Assembly: GCF_028640845.1 (NCBI RefSeq) | Contig: NC_080541.1 | Span: 33,881,935-33,945,934, forward strand | Reading direction: 5' to 3' | From: Ahaetulla prasina | Taxonomy: Eukaryota; Chordata; Lepidosauria; Squamata; Colubridae | DNA length: 64,000 nt | In this document: one piece after another, positions 33,000 to 43,084 of the stretch | Numbering within the stretch: the stretch's first letter is position 1 | Layout of the letters: each line of letters opens with the position of its first letter | The notes under the pieces: model-generated | Told to the model about the DNA's origin: nothing | Databases searched by the model: none | The model's input: only the letters and a program-made list of their open reading frames with translations | Position numbers and translations under genes: made by a program

Positions 33000-33778
33000 G
33001 ACTCTGGGAGACAGGAGAAAGAGCTGCAAATTAGGCAATTGTCTAATAAATTAAACTTGAATCCAAAGAAGAAAAGGTGGTGAAAGGATTCCTGATGGGA
33101 CTCCTTAGTTTTCAGAAAAGTAAACATTCCTAACAATTCTGTTCTCTTTGTCCAAGTTTCTCAAGGGAAACTGGGAGTTATATTCAAGTAGTACTTAAAA
33201 GTCATCCAAAATGCAAGAATAGTACAATCTATTCTCCAAAGCACCTGAAGGCAGAACAAGAAGTAATGGATGGAAACTAATGAAGGAAAGAAGCAACCTA
33301 GAACTAAGGAGAATATATGGGTTTCCATGGAAGGCTTTCAGGCTGATCTCCTCTAAATCTAATTCTAAACCTGATTTCAGGCTGCCTGAGATCACACAGA
33401 AGAAAAGAAGCAAGACTCATAGTTAGTGACACAGGCTGTTTCTGTGTTTGCATCCAAGGCAGGAATTGCTCATCCTTGCTCTGTTTCCTTCTGCATCATG
33501 CCACTTCGGTAAGTGATTTTTTTTTTAAAAAGCAATCTGATTGCTAATGAAAACAACATTAAGGCTAAAAAAGAAAACCTTGGGTTTACTTTTGAAAAGA
33601 ACTTTGATGCAACTAAAACAACTATTTGGAACTGGTTTCTGTATGCTTAGATATGTCCAGTTTGTCCCCCTCAAAAGCTTAACTGTTCCTGTGAAAGAAG
33701 ATAACTAGCTTAAATAAGGGGATGTAATTTCAGTAATCTTCACAACTACAATTGCCTGTAGTTCTGCCTCAAAAGGCA
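33000..33778. other. mostly unassigned, holds one CR1 fragment
   Basis: Only the CR1 fragment at 33218-33313 is recognised. The boundary with the truncated gypsy copy lies near 33779. Confidence 0.5.
33218..33313 (+). mobile_element. short CR1-type fragment
   Basis: CTATTCTCCAAAGCACCTGA through AACCTAGAACTAAGGAGAA matches the other CR1 copies and then stops abruptly. Confidence 0.75.
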
Positions 33779-34064
33779 GTAATTCGAACCGTTGTACGAA
33801 CTTCAATGGCACCGGTGTGTAGTGCGCTCGTAGCGTTGTCTGTAACGTTTGCCATGGCACCGACTGTACCGGCATTGGTTCCGACAGCGATTCGGCGGTG
33901 TCGAAGACTTCTGGCCCACAGTGGCTCAGGAAGTAAGCATGCTTCCGATTATCCGATACTCCTTGCAGTTCGTTCGCTTCGAGGAAGCACTCGAAACGAG
34001 CCATGTACGACCCCCATTTTTCCTTGGCTGGGTCGAATGGCGCTGGTGGCATATAGCTAGACAT
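33779..34064 (-). pseudogene. gag N-terminal fragment of the truncated gypsy relative
   Basis: Begins MSSYMPPAPFDPAKEKWGS at 34064 and is collinear with gag of the full-length element, with scattered substitutions, until about 33779, where it runs into unrelated sequence. It lacks the premature stop at the position where the full-length copy has TAA (27393), showing that the stop is private to that copy. Confidence 0.85.
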
Positions 34065-34147
34065 TGCTATGTGTCCGCCCCTAGATTCAGTCTGGGTTTG
34101 AATTGTCGATGCTCCTTCAGCTCTTTTCGTAGTCTCACTGCCTTCAA

Positions 34148-34166
34148 AATCCCATCCTCGTCGCCA
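34148..34166 (-). other. primer-binding site matching tRNA-Ser(GCU)
   Basis: The + strand reads AATCCCATCCTCGTCGCCA, one base away from the LTR. As I recall, this is the exact 3' end (with CCA) of vertebrate tRNA-Ser(GCU). Confidence 0.8.
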
Positions 34167-34167
34167 A

Positions 34168-34354
34168 TGTTAGGTTCAGGCAATGAAGGGACAGGAGACG
34201 ATACAAGTGACAACAGCTCTTTGGTTTATTGTGATCCCAGCAAAAGCCAACAGGCAAAACCCCTCTTTGAATAGTATTTTGGCTGAGGCACCAGCCAATC
34301 AGCAACGTGCATTTTCCCGCCCAATTTTCCCTCCTAAGATTCAAATACATTACA
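34168..34354 (-). repeat. LTR of the truncated gypsy relative
   Basis: 187 bp, TG...CA, exactly the same length as the LTRs of the full-length element, with many substitutions. It shares blocks such as GCAACGTGC and ATTTTGGCTGAGGC with them. Confidence 0.88.
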
Positions 34355-36136
34355 CTGGTTGTTAAATCGCTGGCTGGCCCCGTCCCTCCACCCCTTCCAG
34401 GAGTCCCCACATGATCCGTTTGGCTCCCATGGTAAGTGCAGGGAGGCCTACTAGGCCCAAAATGGGGCGCAGGGGTGTATGGTGCCCCCCCCGCAGCTCA
34501 TTTTTGCTCCCAGGGGGGTGCAGGAGGCTGAGTGTTGCCTGTCACATCCCCTGGCAATACCCACCATGGTGCTGTTTGGTATGAGAAGTCCTGGGCATTA
34601 ACTATATAGCTTGGTTAATGAGGCCTGACAATTGCCCGAAGACCTGCTGGTTAGGCTAAGGCAGGTTATTATACCACTCTTCTTTTTGGAGATCTGAAGA
34701 TGTCCTATAACAGCATTATAACAGTTTGCAGAAAATGACCTGGAAGGCAGCATATGGATCACAAGTCTGAGTTTTCATCTAATTCCATTATCTTGAATCC
34801 TGACAGCAAAAACCTTCCTAAACAAAAATTTATCACAGATTGAAGCTTCACCTTCTCCCAAACTAAGCTATGGCCCTGATCAGATCAGATCTGCTGGAAG
34901 TAGTGGATTGATCTAATAAATTTCAACATTAAGATTTAAAGGCTTTGATCTATTTTATATGACGCACAACTTTCTCCGTTTGATGAATCCCAGATGGATT
35001 GGATTTCAGTTCTGCAATTCCTAGTTATTGCAATTTAATCCACAACATCTACAATCTGTGGAGAGTGTTTTCTTCCTGGATGAAAACATTTGCCTTACAA
35101 GTCATGCTTTGGTGTGTTTCTCCAGTACCACAAACCTAGCCATTATTTTTCTGAAGTTTATAATTGTTTTTACACTATAACTATATATAGTTGTAATTGT
35201 TTTATAACTAAAGATTGTTTTCAATATTTTCAAACTTTGGGAACTTTCGCAGCTAACACAGAATGTTCCCGAATCAAAACCATACTGTAGGTAGACAAGC
35301 AGCAGAAACCATTCCTAATGCTGTTGTGACAGCTCTTTGCAAACATTCTTTAAGCAACATGGAACAAAGAAACCTCTTGGATGATTTGTACAAAAACCCC
35401 TTTCCTTGATGTTCAACCTGATTCTTACCACTATTCAAATGAGTGTGTATGTGCATTTTCTCAAGACAACCACAAATGTCTTCAATATGGGTTAGTCAAC
35501 AACTTGCAAAATCTCAGTTTGTGCTCATATTTAGGTGCCATCTCATATTCTTAATCCTGTGAACTCTAGCACCAATAGGCAAGAGGATTATGGAGCTGGC
35601 TGTTCTAAAAACAAATTCGAGCCTCTCTATCTGACTTGGATGAGAGACTCAATGCAGTGAAAACTGTCCTGCAGTTTCTCAACAGTTTGCTCCCTCTGTG
35701 AAAGGGACTTGTTTTTTCAGACCTTATTCCCAGGGCGCTTGAAAATTCCTGTTGAATTTGTCTTGTCATGGGTGGTGTTTTTGAACATTATTTATTGTTG
35801 GAGGTGGTGGATGGTATCACTGTTTTCTGTTACACAGGTTTCCATCACTGAGAGGCCTGTCTAGTTGCTAATATTTTCCAGTATGGAAAAAAATGCAACA
35901 AAAAGCATTCTGTAATGAAAACATGCCTGTAGATTCATCCAAGTGTGAGAAATCGGAGGGACTGGCTGCAGATTGCTGGAGACAGTAATGCAGAGTCACA
36001 AACTGCATCACACCATCCGCACAGCCCAATCAGCAGTTTTAAATAGAGATAGTGCAAAAACATTTGTTTCCACCTATGAACATTTCACAGAAATACTCTT
36101 CTCCTTAGAAACAATTTCAAAAGCAAATTCTCTTTC
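34355..36136. other. intergenic, nothing secure
   Basis: 34360-34600 is G/C-rich (GGGGCGCAGGGGTG, GGCTCCCATGGTAAG) and may be a decayed hAT-like MITE. The remainder is unassigned. Confidence 0.45.
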
Positions 36137-36144
36137 ATCTAATG

Positions 36145-36514
36145 CCGTTTTGGTGAACCTATGGTACGCATGCTAGAGGTGGCATGCAGCATCCTCTCTA
36201 TGGGAACACGAACCGTTGCCCCAGTTTAGCTCTGCTGTGCATGCATGCACAGCTCCCGCCAGCCAGCTGGTCTTTGGGTCTCTGCCACGCATGTGGGTGG
36301 TGGGGCATGGGCAGGGGTGGGGCAAGTACGGGGGGTGCGGGTGCATGCATTGGGGGGCATACACATGCGTGGGGGCAGGGAGCATACGGGGCCCCATGCG
36401 TGCATGCAGGGGGCTAGACGCACAGGTGCAGGGCGGGATGGGGTAGGGTGCATGCGCAGGACCTGTGCGCATTGCGCTTTGGGCACTCGGTCTGGAAAAG
36501 GTTAGCCATCACTG
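36145..36514. mobile_element. G/C-rich hAT-like MITE with perfect 8-bp target duplication
   Basis: The ends TTTTGGTGAACCTATGGTA and GAAAAGGTTAGCCATCACTG are roughly inverted, flanked by ATCTAATG (36137-36144 and 36515-36522). The interior is rich in GCATG and CACACGC-type steps. Several frames stay open across it on both strands only because it is G/C-rich. Confidence 0.82.
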
Positions 36515-36522
36515 ATCTAATG

Positions 36523-38502
36523 GATCAGATTTGACAGAGATTTGACAGATTTTTAAATTAATTTTATGCTAGCTTACAGAAAACATGTGAAAGAGGCAGG
36601 AGGTCTTGCAAACTACTGTTGCCACCAATGTCTGTATATGTCCCAATAGCTTGTTAAGTCTCCAGTTTTCTTGTATTGCACAAAAAGATGTGCCAAAGAT
36701 TTCTATATATATATTTTTACATAAGCAAGTAGAAAAGTCTTTGAGCAACCAGGAAAGTAGGTTTGCCAATCATGTGAAGGTTCGTTTCATTTCTGATAAT
36801 CACAATAGAAACCATCTGCATGTTACTTTCCATTCAGTATGGAGAGATCAGAGATATCAAGGGCCTGGCCTGCATGCCTCATTTTTCTAAAAATCTCCTA
36901 ACTTTTCAATCTTAAAGCAGTTGGCCATGCTAGTGGGAAATGTTGAGAGTTGATCTCAAATGTGTCTGGAAAGTTTCAAGTTGCCGAAAGTTGGCACAAG
37001 TCATACAAACATAATATAGTGCAGAAGATCCCCCAACCTCCCTTATTCTATCCATATTATTTTCCAGTTTGAGAAAGTTCAAGAATGTTTTGCAAGTACA
37101 ATTAGACTAACTTCTTCAGGCAGGTGGCAGGCTAGGATAATGTGAAATAAGCACAGATCTAACTACCTGTAACATAGAACAGAGAAGAACAACCTTGGTG
37201 CTGTATTTTTATTGATGCATCCTAGGATTGCATTTGCTTTCCTTGAACCCATAATTGCACTGTTCGCTCATATTCACCAAACCGTCATAATTCTCTTCTC
37301 AAGTACTTATGCCCAGTATTGTTTCCCTTTCATTCTGGGTACCAGAGTTTAGGAAGGACCATGACAAACTGTAGAATCTGCGAAGGAGAATAACCAATAT
37401 AATTATTAGAGAATGTTTGTGCTTAAACAAAGACTGAATCTTTTGGTGATATTGGTTTCACATAATGGGCAAGATGTAGGAATAGATACTTCCAAGATCC
37501 TTTCAATCTCTACATCCAATGATTCTATGAACAAAGGATTACATCAAAAATATGCTGGCTAGTCAGAGACTGTAACATCTGTTGACAATGAAAGTCTGAA
37601 ACAAGAAGGTAATGTTTGCTAACAATGTTATTGTAGTTCAACGTGGAAGAGAAGAACATCACCTGGTAGTGCAGAGATGATCTTCCTTTTTCTTTATTTG
37701 GATTAAGAGTAGCAAAAGTTCTTCATTCATCCTTAAAGACCATCATGCAACCAAAATATAATAGAACATTAATCACACATCAGAGCCTTCAACATGAGGC
37801 CCATGGAGTTTGTTGCTCATAAATACCTTCCTGGCTCCTTCCATACTCTCTCATCCACCTGTTTACAATTTAAAAAGATAATTTTTAAAGGTGCATGCTG
37901 GATCATTGCAAATCAGGTATCATTTTTGTTTTCAAGTACTGTATGCTTTCGGTCTTGATATTAACTTCAGAATCTTTCTTGGAAAATAAAATTGAACAGG
38001 GACTGACTGGGCTCCTGGTTGTCTTAATTAACCTGTAGATGGCTTTATGATTTTCTAATAATTTTAGGAAATTATTATTAGGAAACATATATCATCTAAA
38101 TTATTAGGAAAACAAAAACTTATATGTTGACTATAATCTGTTGACTGGACAAGGTTACTGAATCCTCAACACTGCCCAAAAGGTCCTTCACTTTTGAAAA
38201 GATGCTTTCTGTGCTAGGATATGTTAATTTTGTTCTGCTATGGGACAAAATTAATTGCTAAAACTAATGTCATTTGTTGGCTGACTCAACAATAGCTGGT
38301 GACTCCTTAGGGTTTATTTAATAGCTAGAAACACAAGACAGGCAAAGTTCAGTTTGACATCGTCACAAGCAGGAAGCTAGCAATGAGTAAAGCCCATCAT
38401 GTATCCTCATTGTCTAATTGCTTTTATATGCAGAAATCCAAATAGGATCTGCTACTCAGAATATGGGTAAGTGTCTCTTGAAATTAAATCTTAATTATGT
38501 TT

Positions 38503-38503
<1 letters not shown>
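36523..38503. other. intergenic, one old CR1-like trace
   Basis: Apart from the weak CR1-like fragment at 37290-37530 nothing is recognised. Confidence 0.45.
37290..37530 (+). mobile_element. old CR1-like 3' fragment
   Basis: A degenerate 3' end (CTTCCAAGATCCTTTCAATC followed by ATGATTCTATGA-like bases) preceded by weak similarity to CR1 3' sequence. Confidence 0.4.
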
Positions 38504-38564
<61 letters not shown>

Positions 38565-38596
38565 TATATATATATAAAACATATATGTATATATAT

Positions 38597-38642
<46 letters not shown>

Positions 38643-38648
38643 GTATAT
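38504..38648. repeat. (TA)n-(CA)n compound microsatellite
   Basis: TA units with a TGCATA interruption, then about 16 CA units and TA units again, directly ahead of the Rex1-like LINE. Confidence 0.95.
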
Positions 38649-39376
38649 GGGTTCTATCATATCGCAAGATCTCAAATGGACAGCTAACATCAAAAACATC
38701 ATTAAAAAAGGACAACAAAGAATGTTCTTTCTGCGCCAACTCAGTAAGCTCAAACTGCCCAAGGAGCTGCTGATCCAATTCTACAGAGGAATTATTGAGT
38801 CTGTCATTTGCATCTCTATAACTGTCTGGTTCAGTTCTGCAACCCAACAAGAAAAACACAGACTTCAGAGGATAATTAGAACTGCAGAAAAAATAATTGC
38901 TACCAACCTGCCTTCCATTGAGGACCTGTATACTGCACGAATCAAGAAGAGGACCGTGAAAATATTTGCAGATCCCTCGCATCCTGGACATAAACTGTTT
39001 CAACTCCTACCCTCAAAATGACGCTATAGAGCACTGCACACCAGAACAACTAGACACAAGAACAGTTTTTTCCCGAAGGCCATCACTCTGCTAAACAAAT
39101 AATTCCCTCAACACTGTCAGACTATTTACTGAATCTGCACTACTATTAATCGTTTCATAGTTCCCATCACCAATCTCTTTCCACTTATGACTGTATGACT
39201 ATAACTTGTTGCTGGCAATCCTTATGATTTATATTGATATATTGATCATCAATTGTGTTGTAAATGTTGTACCTTGATGAACGTATCTTTTCTTTTATGT
39301 ACACTGAGAGCATATGCACCAAGACAAATTCCTTGTGTGTCCAATCACACTTGGCCAATAAAAATTCTATTCTATT
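38641..39376 (+). mobile_element. Rex1-like LINE 3' end
   Basis: Encodes [53 protein letters not shown] and DPSHPGHKLFQLLPS, followed by one TGA stop (39019-39021) and then, in frame, RYRALHTRTTRHKNSFFP. This is the C-terminal pattern of Rex1/Babar-type LINEs of the CR1 superfamily. The 3' UTR ends CCAATAAAAATTCTATTCTA, again a short ATTCT tail. Confidence 0.72.
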
Positions 39377-40005
39377 ATGATTGTCTCTCTTTCTAATTTC
39401 TAGCAATCCATGTAATGGCCATTTTGAATGGTTTTGTACTCTGGAACAGTTCAAATGGCCAATACACACATTCCTATGTACTGTAACTATTTTGCTAATG
39501 GGCCTTTTAATCAAATCAACTCCTTCACTTTATAAAAAGTTTAGGATAGTAATTGCAGAATAGCAGTGGATAGCAGATAAAGAATGAAAGTGTAGTTGTA
39601 CATTAGCAATGATGTTGGCCCTTGAGATCAAAGGGGCATATTTTTCATCCACAGAATTCTGATTCCTAGGAGACGACTCTACACCTTACAAGCAATGATG
39701 CCTGCTTAATGTCTATAGCAACTTTCACTCTTATAACACAATTAATTACAGTGGCAGAGCCAAGGCTCCAGTGAACAAGTCATACTGTTTTTCAAGTTGA
39801 TTTGCCAAGCAACTTGTATGTTTTTAACTTTTTGCAACCTGACAAGTCATTTATTTTATTTTATTTTATTTTCCTCAAGACTGCTCTGTAACACAAGTGA
39901 CTCACCATGATAATGGAGCTCAGCAGCAGGGGATCATGGCCTGTCAGATGCCTGGTACATCTTCTTTGAAGAGAATATATGTAGTTCAGGGTTGAACTAT
40001 GGAGT
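39377..40005. other. intergenic, nothing recognised
   Basis: Includes an ATTTT run near 39850; no gene signal. Confidence 0.5.
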
Positions 40006-41106
40006 CCTTGGTGCTCTCTGAGCTTGATTGTTTGCTTGCAAATGAAAATAGAGTTTGTTCCCTGATTACATATAGTGCTTGACTTGCCAGTTTTGGTGGG
40101 AATATGTTTTTTCCCCTTGTAGTTCCTTGATTAGGTTATTTTTTTCTGCTTGAGGGTTTGGCTACTGTTAATCCCTGCTTATCTAGGTGTTGACTGCTGG
40201 AGTGGATGTGTTTTGGCCTTTTTGCTTCCTACTTAAATTTATTATTGCTTCTTTTGAATCTAGTATATGTCTATGTGTCTACAATGGTTGACTTGTCAGA
40301 ATGCCAGGTTTTTGGATTTAGTTTGGGCTAGGATGCTTATTATTTCCCAGTTGGAACTATGGATCAGTCTGTCCATGTGTTGTCAAATAAATTTTTTTTT
40401 ATTTTTTTTTAATTTATTTATTTGATTTTTATACCGCCCTTCTCCCAAAGGACTCAGGGCGGTGTACAGGCAGAATAATTTAATTTTTTAATTTTTTTAA
40501 TTTTTTAATTAAATTTTTTTAATTTATTTATTTGATTTTTATACCGCCCTTCTCCCAAAGGACTCAGGGCGGTGTACAGGCAGAATAAAACGAACAATAC
40601 AAAATACAATTAAAACGGAATTTAAAAAACTTATTTAAATAGCCTGAAAATTTAAAAATTTACCATACACTAAAAAACCCCTTTTAAAATTAATAAAATT
40701 TAACATTTAAAATTCAATTTAAGCCAGCCCCGCGCAGATAAAAAGGTGTGTCTTCAGTTCGCGGCGGAAAGTCCGAAGGTCAGGTATTTGGCGTAAACCT
40801 GGGGGAAGTTCGTTCCAGAGTGTGGGAGCCCCCACAGAGAAGGCCCTTCCCCTGAGGGCCGCCAGCCGACATTGTTTGGCGGACGGCACCCTGAGAAGTC
40901 CCTCTCTGTGAGAGCAATGAAAATGACTTTTCATTGTGTTTTCTGACTACTAGTTGGTGTTCATGGATACACTGTACTAGTCTTGTGTTTGTTGTACATA
41001 GTAGCTGTTAGGCTGCTAGAAATAAAGCACAGTCACCTGGTGTTTCCTAGTTGGGTAATGAATTGTCTGAAAACAAACAACCAAGTTCAGAGAACACCAA
41101 GGACGT
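40006..41106. mobile_element. Penelope-like repeat pair enclosing an L2-like insertion
   Basis: The left edge TCCTTGGTGCTCTCTGAGC...TTGTTTGCTTGCAAATGAAA and the right edge CTAGTTGGGTAATGAATTGT...AACAACCAAGTTCAG, then GAACACCAAGGA, are inverted copies of the units seen at 2974-3258. The region between holds unassigned sequence and the nested L2-like fragment at 40396-40930. Confidence 0.45.
40396..40930 (-). mobile_element. L2-like LINE 3' end with a duplicated tail
   Basis: The reverse strand encodes FSVGAPTLWNELPPGL, RTFRRELKTHLFICAGLA and a stop, then the 3' UTR hairpin. The tail block holding the hairpin is present twice, with a 110-bp period (hairpin starts at 40431 and 40541). Confidence 0.82.
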
Positions 41107-41254
41107 CACCTTTTCTTTGATTTGCTGAACCAATCAACAAACAAGAAGTTTCTTCATTTGTCTGTGTAGGCCCATATACACAATGGTGGACTTCATTCAT
41201 TTTCATAGGTGATTAGATTTTGAGCTGAAAGCAACCAAACAGAATATAAATCGT

Positions 41255-43084
41255 TCAGCTTCGGGATGGCCTGGATCAAAATTGGGTGGATCCAGGTGAG
41301 AGGTCGGAGAGCTGTCTTGTTGAGACTGTTTGGGATAAGTTTGACCCTGTGGCTCCCGAGGACATGGACAGGTTATTGGGGAGGTTGAATGCCACCACAT
41401 GTTTGGTACTGGCCACACAGGAGGTGACACGAGGCTGGCTCCAGGGGATTACTAATGCTTCTTTGTCGGAGGGGGTCTTTCCTGCCGCCTTGAAAGAGGC
41501 GGTGGTAAGACCTCTCCTCAAGAAGCCTTCCCTGGACCCAGCTGTTTTAGGTAATTATCGTCCGGTCTCCAACCTTCGCTTTGTGGTGAAGGTTGTAGAG
41601 AGTGTGGTGGCACGTCAATTACCCCAGTACCTGGATGAAACTGTCTATCTAGACCCGTTCCAGTCCGGCTTTCGGCCCGGATACAGCACGGAGACAGCTT
41701 TGGTCGCATTGGTTGATGATCTCTGGAGAGCCAGGGATAGGGGTTATTCCTCTGCCTTGGTCCTATTAGACCTCTCAGCAGCTTTTGATACCATCGACCA
41801 TGGTATCTTGCTGCACCGGTTGGAGGGATTGGGAGTGGGAGGCACCGTTTATTGGTGGTTCTCCTCCTATCATCGGTCGCAGACGGTGTTGACGGGAGGG
41901 CAGAGGTCGACCCTGAGGCACCTCACTTGTGGGGTGCCGCAGGGGTCGATTCTCTCGCCCCTCCTGTTCAACATCTATATGAAGCCGCTGGGTGAGATCA
42001 TCAGTGGTTTCGGTGTGAGGTACCAACTGTATGCTGATGATACTCAGCTGTACTTTTCCACACCGGGCCACCCCAACGAAGCTATCGAAGTGCTGTCCCG
42101 GTGTCTGTAGGCCATACGGGTCTGGATGGGGAGAAACAGGCTCAAACTCAATCCCTCAAAGACAGAGTGGTTGTGGATGCCGGCACCCCGGTACAGTCAG
42201 CTGCAGCCCTGGCTGACTGTTGGGTGCGAGTCATTGGCCCCAATGGAAAGGGTGCGCAACTTGGGCGTTCTCCTGGATGGACGGCTGTCTTTTGAAGACC
42301 ATTTGACAGCTGTCTCCAGGTTTTTACCAGGTCCGCCTGGTCCACCAGTTGCGCCCCTTCCTAGACCGGGATGCCCTATGCATGGTCACTCATGCTCTCG
42401 TGACATCTCGCCTGGATTACTGCAATGCTCTCTACATGGGGCTTCCCTTGAAGAGCACCCGGAGGCTCCAGTTAGTCCAGAATGCGGCTGTGCGGGTGAT
42501 AGAGGGAGCCCCTCGTGGCTCCCATGTGAAACCACTCCTGCGCAGACTGCACTGGCTACCTGTGGCCTTTCGGGTGCGCTTCAAGGTTTTGGTAACTATC
42601 TTCAAAGCGCTCCATGGCTTAGGGCCGGGTTACCTACGGGACCGTCTGCTGCCACCGATTGCCTCCCACCGACCCGTGCGCTCTCACAGGGAGGGACTCT
42701 TTAGGGTGCCGTCCACCAGGCAGTGCCAACTGGTGACACCCAGGGGAAGGGCCTTCTCTGTGGGGGCTCCCATCCTCTGGAATGAACTTCCCCCAGGACT
42801 CCATCAACTTCCTGACCTTCGAACCTTTCGCCGCGAGCTTAAGACACATTTATTTATCTGCGCAGGATTGGGCTAGAATTTTAATTTTAAATTTAGTTTT
42901 TAACGGGGTTTTATTATTTTAATTATAATTTTAAATTCGGCCTTATTCAATAAGTTTTTTAATTAGTGTTTTATCTTGTATTTATATTTGTGTTTTTATC
43001 AGGCTGTAAACCGCCCTGAGTCCTTCGGGAGATAGGGCGGTATAAAAATGTGATTAAATAAATAAATAAAATAAATAAATAAAA
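41255..43084 (+). mobile_element. L2-like LINE with recognisable reverse transcriptase (5'-truncated, inactive)
   Basis: Coding similarity runs from about 41286 to 42876. The reverse transcriptase has its motifs in order: [66 protein letters not shown] and the catalytic YADDTQLYF (near 42031). The thumb and C-terminal part then follow to WNELPPGL and the stop near 42876. The frame is broken by a TAG near 42108 and a frameshift near 42330-42350. The 5' endonuclease region is missing. The 3' UTR ends in the ACCGCCCT/AGGGCGGT hairpin and an AAATA tail (43060-43084). I assign it to the CR1/L2 superfamily, most likely L2, by motif style; a phylogeny would decide. Confidence 0.88.

Larger units (their letters stand above)
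33779..34354 (-). mobile_element. truncated gypsy relative: LTR, primer site and start of gag
   Basis: On the - strand one LTR (34168-34354) is followed by a primer-binding site and the first part of gag. It has the same layout as the 23353-27907 element but is clearly diverged (roughly 85% by eye in the LTR). Similarity stops near 33779, inside gag just past the FVQRFEL motif, and no second LTR is present. The rest was lost by deletion or recombination. Confidence 0.88.

Noticed and set aside
36173..36505. Several overlapping Pro/His/Cys-rich frames
   Set aside because: They lie entirely within a G/C-rich MITE bounded by an 8-bp target duplication and are open in five frames, which signals composition rather than a gene.
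38491..38762. Tyr/Ile/Val/Cys-rich frames
   Set aside because: Translations of the TA/CA microsatellite.
41041..41080. Third hammerhead-like core
   Set aside because: The unit is related to 3046-3080 by its flanks, but the two core boxes are degenerate (TGAATTG in place of GAAAC), so I do not call a ribozyme motif.
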